Source: an uncultured Clostridia bacterium
GTDB taxonomy: Bacteria; Bacillota; Clostridia; Christensenellales; Aristaeellaceae
Assembly: GCA_934630975.1 (NCBI GenBank)
Contig: CAKTXH010000019.1
Location: forward strand, 1 to 34,215
Reading direction: 5' to 3'
Length of the DNA stretch: 34,215 nucleotides
Shown here: piece by piece, positions 29,698-34,215 of the stretch
Layout of the letters: every line of letters begins with the position of its first letter
Position numbering within the stretch: position 1 is the stretch's first letter
The notes under the pieces: generated by a model
Databases searched by the model: none
Told to the model about the DNA's origin: nothing
Seen by the model: only the letters and a program-made list of their open reading frames with translations
Position numbers and translations under genes: made by a program

Positions 29698-30588
29698 TTA
29701 CGCTTCTTCTTCGATTACGATGCCGTGCGCCGCCGTGCGCATCATGCGGCAGGTCGGATAGGCCGCCGTCAGCCGATCCGCCGCGCGCCGGCATGCGCCC
29801 GCATGCATGAACACGCCGAAAACTGCCGAGCCGCTGCCCGTCATCCGCGCGCCGACCGCGCCGTTTTCCTCGATGGCGCAAATCGCGCGGTCGATCTCCG
29901 GGCGCATCCGCCGGGAAACCGGCTCGAGCACGTTGCCCAGCGCCGCGCCGAGCGCGCGCACGTCGCCCGCGGCCAGCGCGCGCTGCGCCACCGCGTTATC
30001 CGGCCTGTCTGCATCGCGAATCCCGTCCTCATGCAGCGCAGTAAAGACCTCCTTGGTGGATAAGCCCCGGCAGGGCTGAAACGCCACCAGATACAGCGGC
30101 TTTTTCATCGTCAGCGGGGTCAGCTTTTCGCCCACGCCCTGCGCGCGCTGCAAGCCGCCGCGGATGCAGAACGGCACGTCCGCGCCAACGGTCAGGCCGA
30201 TTTCCTCCAGCCTCTCCGCCGAAAGCCCCAGCCCCCACAGGCGGTTCAGCCCGACGAGCGCCGCGGCCGCGTCGCTGCTGCCGCCGCCCATGCCCGCCGC
30301 CACAGGGATATACTTTTTGAGCGTGATGCGCGCGCCGCGCGTGCAGCCCGTCGCCTTTTGCAGCGCCGCCGCCGCCTTCAGCACGAGGTTATTGCCGTCT
30401 GCCGGGACGAACGCGCGCCCCTGTGCCCGTACATACAGGGAAAGCTGCGGCGCTTCTTCCATCGTCATCTGGTCGCAGAGCGTGACGGACTGCATCAGCA
30501 TATCCAGATCGTGATAGCCGTTGGGCAGCGTGCCCACCACGTCGAGCGTCCAGTTGATCTTGGCTCTGGCCTGAATTTTCAGCTTCAT
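29698..30588 (-). CDS. ispE: 4-diphosphocytidyl-2-C-methyl-D-erythritol kinase
   Basis: From the ATG at 30586-30588 (6 nt after GGAGGA; an ATG two codons earlier abuts the site) the product is 296 residues. GHMP-kinase motifs: AKINWTLDV with catalytic Lys10, AAGMGGGSSDAAAAL (98-112), and TVGADVPFC with catalytic Asp137; the C-terminal MTGSGSAVFGVF closes the fold. IspE phosphorylates CDP-methylerythritol in the MEP pathway to isoprenoids. It lies 17 nt after the aminopeptidase stop. Membership of one unit with germination genes is unusual to my knowledge. Confidence 0.95.
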   Translation of the reverse strand: MKLKIQARAKINWTLDVVGTLPNGYHDLDMLMQSVTLCDQMTMEEAPQLSLYVRAQGRAFVPADGNNLVLKAAAALQKATGCTRGARITLKKYIPVAAGMGGGSSDAAAALVGLNRLWGLGLSAERLEEIGLTVGADVPFCIRGGLQRAQGVGEKLTPLTMKKPLYLVAFQPCRGLSTKEVFTALHEDGIRDADRPDNAVAQRALAAGDVRALGAALGNVLEPVSRRMRPEIDRAICAIEENGAVGARMTGSGSAVFGVFMHAGACRRAADRLTAAYPTCRMMRTAAHGIVIEEEA

Positions 30589-30605
30589 GCCCATTCCTCC
30601 GCCGT

Positions 30606-31844
30606 TCAGCGCGCCATCAGCGCTTCGATTTCCTCCGTCGTGCGCGGAATCGCCTCGGAGAGCACGCGGCAGCCCGTATCCGTAATCAGCAGATCATCCT
30701 CGATGCGGATGCCGATTTCCTCCTCGTCGATATACAGCCCCGGCTCGTCGCTGATGACCATGCCCGCGCGCAAGCCCAGATCCTCGCGGACGGCGCAGTC
30801 GTGCGTGTCGATGCCCAGATGATGGGAAACGCCGTGCATGTAATACCTGCCGATTTCATCCGCGGACTGAATCTTGCCGATGGCCATCAGCCCTTCCGCC
30901 AGCACCTTTTTGCACAGGTCGTTCAGCTCGCGCAGCGTCACGCCCGGGCACGCGGCCTTGGCGATTTCGCGGTTGGCGCGCAGCACGATATCATAAATCT
31001 CCTTCTGGCGCGGGGTGTATTTTCCGTTGATGGGATAGGTGCGGGTGATGTCGGCGCAGTAGCCTTCCACGCGCGCGCCGAGGTCGAGCAGCAGCAGCTT
31101 GCCGTCCTCCAGCTTGCAGTGGTTCGTGCCGTAATGCAGCATGCAGCCGTTGATGCCGCTGCCCGCGATGGTCGGGAAAGAGACGCGCTCCGCGCCCTGC
31201 ATGCGGATTTCATATTCAAACTCCGCCTGCTGCTGGTATTCCATGCGTCCCGGCTCGAGTGTCGCAAGCACGCGGCGCAGGCCCAAATCCGTGATCGCAA
31301 TCGCGCGCTCGAGGGTCTTCACCTCGTCCTCGTCCTTCACCATGCGCATGGCGGCGAGCATCGGATGCGCGTTCTTGAGCGCGATGGTCGGGTATTCCTG
31401 CATGAAGCGCTTCGCCTTGTACATGTTGTAGCTGTCCACGTCGCCCATCGCGTTGCGGTAGCAGTCGAAATACGCGGCTTCGACCGTCTCGCGCGCGACG
31501 CACCGGCTGATCAGGCTGTCCACGCTGTCGATATAGCGCACGTCGTCAATGCCGCTGACGGCCTTCGCTTCGTCGATCGTCACGCGGCGGCCCGTCCAGC
31601 GCTCCATATCGGGAATCGGTTCTTCGATAAACAGAATGACGTGCGCGGGCTTATGCGTGTTGGCCAGCACGAGCGCCATGTTTTCCCGGCGCAGACCCGT
31701 CAGGTAGAAAAAGTGGTGGTTCGCCTCGAAATCGTAGCCCTCGTCCATCGAGCAGGCGACGCTTTCGCCGCTGTAAAGCACCATCATTTCGCCGAATTGC
31801 AGCTGATCGAGCACGCGGCGGCGGCGCTGTTCATAACGATTCAT
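30606..31844 (-). CDS. Xaa-Pro aminopeptidase (M24B, PepP-like)
   Basis: From the ATG at 31842-31844 (AAAGGAG 8 nt upstream) the product is 412 residues, no signal peptide. The N-terminal domain (about 1-155) is of the creatinase/AMP-N type (YLTGLRRENMALVLA). The C-terminal pita-bread domain has the five metal ligands in order: LLLLDLGARVEGYCADITRT (two Asp), HGVSHHLGIDTHD (His), SDEPGLYIDEE (Glu) and GIRIEDDLLIT (Glu). It removes N-terminal residues before proline, using two Mn ions. First gene of the operon leading to ypeB. Confidence 0.95.
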   Translation of the reverse strand: MNRYEQRRRRVLDQLQFGEMMVLYSGESVACSMDEGYDFEANHHFFYLTGLRRENMALVLANTHKPAHVILFIEEPIPDMERWTGRRVTIDEAKAVSGIDDVRYIDSVDSLISRCVARETVEAAYFDCYRNAMGDVDSYNMYKAKRFMQEYPTIALKNAHPMLAAMRMVKDEDEVKTLERAIAITDLGLRRVLATLEPGRMEYQQQAEFEYEIRMQGAERVSFPTIAGSGINGCMLHYGTNHCKLEDGKLLLLDLGARVEGYCADITRTYPINGKYTPRQKEIYDIVLRANREIAKAACPGVTLRELNDLCKKVLAEGLMAIGKIQSADEIGRYYMHGVSHHLGIDTHDCAVREDLGLRAGMVISDEPGLYIDEEEIGIRIEDDLLITDTGCRVLSEAIPRTTEEIEALMAR

Positions 31845-31878
31845 ATTTTTCGCTCCTTTGCATGGTTCTTTGGTTTGT

Positions 31879-31907
31879 ATTGTATCACACCCGGCGCAAA
31901 AGCACAA
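31879..31907 (-). promoter_or_regulatory. promoter of the aminopeptidase-ispE-sleB-ypeB operon
   Basis: TTGTGC (31907-31902), 17-bp spacer, TACAAT (31884-31879). It is sigma-A-like; I found no clear forespore (sigma-F/G) promoter before sleB. Confidence 0.65.
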
Positions 31908-32058
31908 CTTCCGGCGAATTCCCGTCTTTTCGGCTTTCATCAACCACTTTTTTCATTGTTTCTTCGTTTATTTGTTTTTCCACTCCACTTTATACGTTTT
32001 TTACCGATTTTTTCACATTTTACGCTCCACTTTTCAGTTTTTCCGCAGGAAGACGCGC
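31908..32058. other. pyrimidine-rich, AT-rich intergenic stretch
   Basis: Between divergent promoters the plus strand is T/C-rich with many T-runs and much lower GC than the genes around it. No ORF with a ribosome binding site and no clear palindrome seen. It may carry upstream promoter elements. Confidence 0.5.
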
Positions 32059-32087
32059 TTGACAAACGCGCGCTTATTTCTTATACT
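32059..32087 (+). promoter_or_regulatory. promoter of the YitT-like gene
   Basis: TTGACA (32059-32064), 17-bp spacer, TATACT (32082-32087). Confidence 0.85.
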
Positions 32088-32128
32088 ATAAATACATATG
32101 CCGCAATATTTTGAAAGGGAGTTTTATT

Positions 32129-32773
32129 TTGCGTTTTTTCCGTCCGTATTTTTCCTGGAGCCGCTGCGCGCTGTCGATTCTCGGCAGCGCCATTCTCGCC
32201 TTTGGCCTGTACAACGTCCATTCCTTCTCCGGCGTGACGGAGGGCGGTGTGCTGGGGCTGACGCTGCTGCTGCACCACTGGTTCGGCATTTCGCCCTCCA
32301 TCTCGGGGCTTGTGCTCAACGCGGCCTGCTATATCGGCGGATGGCGCACGCTGGGGCGCTCCTTTATCTTCTATTCCATCCTTGCGGGCGGCGGTTTTTC
32401 CGCGTTCTACGCGATTTTTGAGCGGTTCGATCCGCTCTGGCCGCAGTTGGCGAACATGCCGCTGCTGGCCGCGGTGGTCGGCGCGCTGTTCGTCGGCGTA
32501 GGCGTAGGGATGAGTGTGCGCGCGGGCGGCGCGCCGGGCGGCGACGACGCGTTGGCGATGACGCTGCACGAAATCCTCCGTCAGCCGATCGAGCGCATCT
32601 ATCTGGCCAGCGATTTGATCGTCCTTGCGCTGTCGGCGACGTATCTGCCGCTGGGTCGCCTTGCCTGCTCGCTGCTGACAGTGATTCTTTCCGGCCAGCT
32701 CATCGGGCTGATTCAACGGATTCCGTCGCCGTCCGCGCGCAAAGCCGCGGCGCTCGAATCCACCAATAAATAA
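32129..32773 (+). CDS. YitT-family membrane protein
   Basis: No ATG fits. AAAGGGAG (32114-32121) points to the TTG at 32129, giving 214 residues; a TTG at 32111 lies inside the binding site and is rejected. About five to six transmembrane helices. The FSGVTEGGVLGLTLLLHHWF-then-GISPSISGLVLN block is the hallmark of YitT family membrane proteins. The usual C-terminal cytoplasmic DUF2179 domain is absent, so this is the short form. Function in the family is unknown. Single-gene unit. Confidence 0.85.
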   Translation: MRFFRPYFSWSRCALSILGSAILAFGLYNVHSFSGVTEGGVLGLTLLLHHWFGISPSISGLVLNAACYIGGWRTLGRSFIFYSILAGGGFSAFYAIFERFDPLWPQLANMPLLAAVVGALFVGVGVGMSVRAGGAPGGDDALAMTLHEILRQPIERIYLASDLIVLALSATYLPLGRLACSLLTVILSGQLIGLIQRIPSPSARKAAALESTNK

Positions 32774-32840
32774 GCGGGCTGAGCCCGCCATTAGAATATA
32801 TCCATCATTTCAGATTCTCTCATCTACTGCAAGTCAATAA

Positions 32841-32874
32841 AAATCGGAGAAGTTCGCCGCTTCTACGATTTTTT
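32841..32874. terminator. bidirectional terminator between the YitT-like and mgtC-like genes
   Basis: AAATCG-AGAAG pairs with CTTCT-CGATTT (one G/A mismatch). It is followed by T-runs in both directions. Confidence 0.8.
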
Positions 32875-32884
32875 GTGCACCGAA

Positions 32885-33598
32885 TCAGTCGATTTCCTCC
32901 GCATAATAGACGAAATCGAGCGTATTGATCGCCTCGATCATCTCCTGGTGGCTGCTGTATTTGGCTCTGTCCTTCTGCCGCACCGTCAGCGAAACGGAAT
33001 ACACGCTCAGGCCGGAATTGATATACGCCGGGTTGGCCTCGATGTCGTCGATCTTCAGGCCGAGGGTGCGCATGGTGGTGATAAAGCGCTGCAAATCCTC
33101 GCGGTTTTTCAGCTCAAGGTGCACCTCAAAGTGGTTGGAGCGGTTTTTGAGGTCGATTTCAAACGTCGGGAACAGCGCCAGACAGCACATCAGCGCCGCA
33201 TAGCCGATGACGGAAACCGTATACAGCCCCGCGCCGATGGTCAGGCCGATCACGCCGCAGGCCCAGAGCGCCACCGAAGTCGTCAGTCCCTTGATCTGAT
33301 TCTTGGAGCTGTACAAAATCGAATTGCTGCTGATGATGGCGATAGCGATCACCGTCGCGGCGGAGATCAACGGCATGCCCGCGCCGCTAAAGCTCTGATC
33401 CAGCAGCATCGCCATAGTCGAGGCCAGCGAAACGAGGATAAACGTCCGTTGTCCCGCCGCGTGGCGCTTGCTCGCGCGCTCACAGCCGATAATCGCGGCA
33501 AAGACGACGGAAATTGCCACCCGCAGCAACACGGAATACAGGTTCAATTCGGTAGCCCAGCCGCCAAGCAGCGATGCAATCGGGTCGTTCATGTTCAT
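32885..33598 (-). CDS. MgtC/SapB family membrane protein
   Basis: The 237-residue product has about five transmembrane helices in residues 15-145, with the family block AAIIGCERASKRHAAGQRTFILVSLAS (shown as GCERASKRHAAGQRTF, about 38-53) and an ACT-like soluble C-terminal domain (about 150-237). MgtC proteins are linked to growth at low magnesium and to inhibition of F-type ATP synthase. AGGAGG lies about 9 nt before the ATG. The ATG overlaps the stop of the upstream antiporter gene (ATGA), so the two are translationally coupled. Confidence 0.92.
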   Translation of the reverse strand: MNMNDPIASLLGGWATELNLYSVLLRVAISVVFAAIIGCERASKRHAAGQRTFILVSLASTMAMLLDQSFSGAGMPLISAATVIAIAIISSNSILYSSKNQIKGLTTSVALWACGVIGLTIGAGLYTVSVIGYAALMCCLALFPTFEIDLKNRSNHFEVHLELKNREDLQRFITTMRTLGLKIDDIEANPAYINSGLSVYSVSLTVRQKDRAKYSSHQEMIEAINTLDFVYYAEEID

Positions 33599-34215
33599 AG
33601 GTGCATGCCTCCTGTCGATCTGCCGCCCTTGAAGCGGCGGTTGTGATAATACTGCGCCAAATCATATTGTTCCTGCGCGGCTTGCGTAAACGCCAGCTCC
33701 TCCTCGGCGCTGGTTTCCACCGGATCGGGCAGGCGCGCCTCGATCGCCTTCATGCGCTCAATCAGCGTTTCCAGCCTGCTCTTCGGCACGGCGGGCGCGA
33801 CGCGCGGCGCTTCCGGCACATCGTGTCCATACGAGCCGGAAAGAAAGAGCGCCAGCTTAGAACAGCCCGGCCCGACCAGTTCATAGAGCACGCTGGACGC
33901 GAGGATGATGGTTTGCAGCATCTCGCCCATTTCGCCGCCGAGCGTGCGCGCGCCCATTGCCGCCAGACCGATGGCCACGCCGGCCTGCGGAATCAGCGCA
34001 AGGCCGAGGTAATTGCGAACCCCTTTGCCCTTGCCGACCGCAAGCGCGCCGAGATACGCGCCCGCATACTTGCCGACGATGCGCCCCGCAAAATACAGAA
34101 TACCGACCAGCAGCAGCGGCACGCTGCCGCCCGCGCCGAGCGTATCCGTCAGCGCGCCGAGGTTGAAGCTCAGGCCGGAACGCACGAAGAACAGCAGCAG
34201 AATCGGCGGGCTCCA
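33595..34215 (-). CDS. cation:proton antiporter (CPA type), C-terminal part (cut by window edge)
   Basis: The frame is open from the right edge (207 codons including stop). It begins SPPILLLFFVRSGLSFNLGAL, the conserved late-helix region of CPA2/NhaP-type antiporters, then VGILYFAGRIVGKYAGAYLG and ALIPQAGVAIGLA, with transmembrane helices up to about residue 125. A 75-residue cytoplasmic tail with a charged helix (ETLIERMKAIEARLP) follows. Such proteins exchange Na+ or K+ for H+. Coupling to mgtC suggests joint ion homeostasis. The real start lies outside the window. Confidence 0.85.
   Translation of the reverse strand, partial: WSPPILLLFFVRSGLSFNLGALTDTLGAGGSVPLLLVGILYFAGRIVGKYAGAYLGALAVGKGKGVRNYLGLALIPQAGVAIGLAAMGARTLGGEMGEMLQTIILASSVLYELVGPGCSKLALFLSGSYGHDVPEAPRVAPAVPKSRLETLIERMKAIEARLPDPVETSAEEELAFTQAAQEQYDLAQYYHNRRFKGGRSTGGMHL

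Overview
The window looks like chromosomal DNA from a high-GC, endospore-forming member of the Firmicutes (class Clostridia; a Christensenellales-like lineage is a guess). The reasons are strong AGGAGG-type ribosome binding sites, consensus sigma-A promoters, frequent Rho-independent terminators, and germination/sporulation-type genes (SleB, YpeB, a SpoIID-domain protein). I recognise no phage, transposase, CRISPR array, tRNA or rRNA. Most genes are on the minus strand. Many have long open frames opposite them, which are shadows caused by the high GC content.

Layout, left to right. 1-1210: the 5' part of a MotA/TolQ/ExbB-like membrane protein (minus) and a divergent MarR regulator. 1322-5484: an ECF sigma factor operon (minus) of sigma factor, membrane anti-sigma and two tandem secreted paralogs, behind an ECF-type promoter. 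5504-8974: a membrane sugar-nucleotide dehydratase and a galactokinase-family gene, each its own unit. 8993-10530: a second MarR gene with two matching palindromic operators, followed by a DegV fatty-acid-binding protein. 10535-13517: nadD-yqeK-rsfS-NusG-II-Gx transporter operon (minus), interrupted by a block of palindromes. 13594-15834: an unknown membrane protein, a TrmN6-like methyltransferase and a CAT-family acetyltransferase. 15836-20045: a secreted SpoIID/six-SH3 protein and a divergent ApbE flavinyltransferase.

20047-21187 holds a barnase-type secreted ribonuclease with its barstar inhibitor, and just upstream a structured RNA with a perfect TTGACA-17-TATAAT promoter that I read as probable 6S RNA. 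21248-26705 holds a lipoprotein, a Uup-type ABC-F protein, a TerB-like/AAA+ ATPase and a Wzx-like flippase. 26736-27467 is a cysteine-rich small protein with a possible sigma-K promoter. 27505-31907 is an operon of Xaa-Pro aminopeptidase, ispE, a tiny membrane protein, sleB and ypeB. 32059-34215 has a YitT-type membrane protein, then an MgtC-family protein coupled to a cation:proton antiporter that runs off the right edge.

The observations most worth following are the ECF operon with duplicated secreted effectors (with a coding-embedded hairpin preserved by a compensatory change), the secreted barnase/barstar pair beside the 6S-like RNA, the MarR dual-operator region, and the Cys-rich candidate spore-coat protein. 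Nothing here proves a new system. All assignments come from reading sequence; no database search was run.
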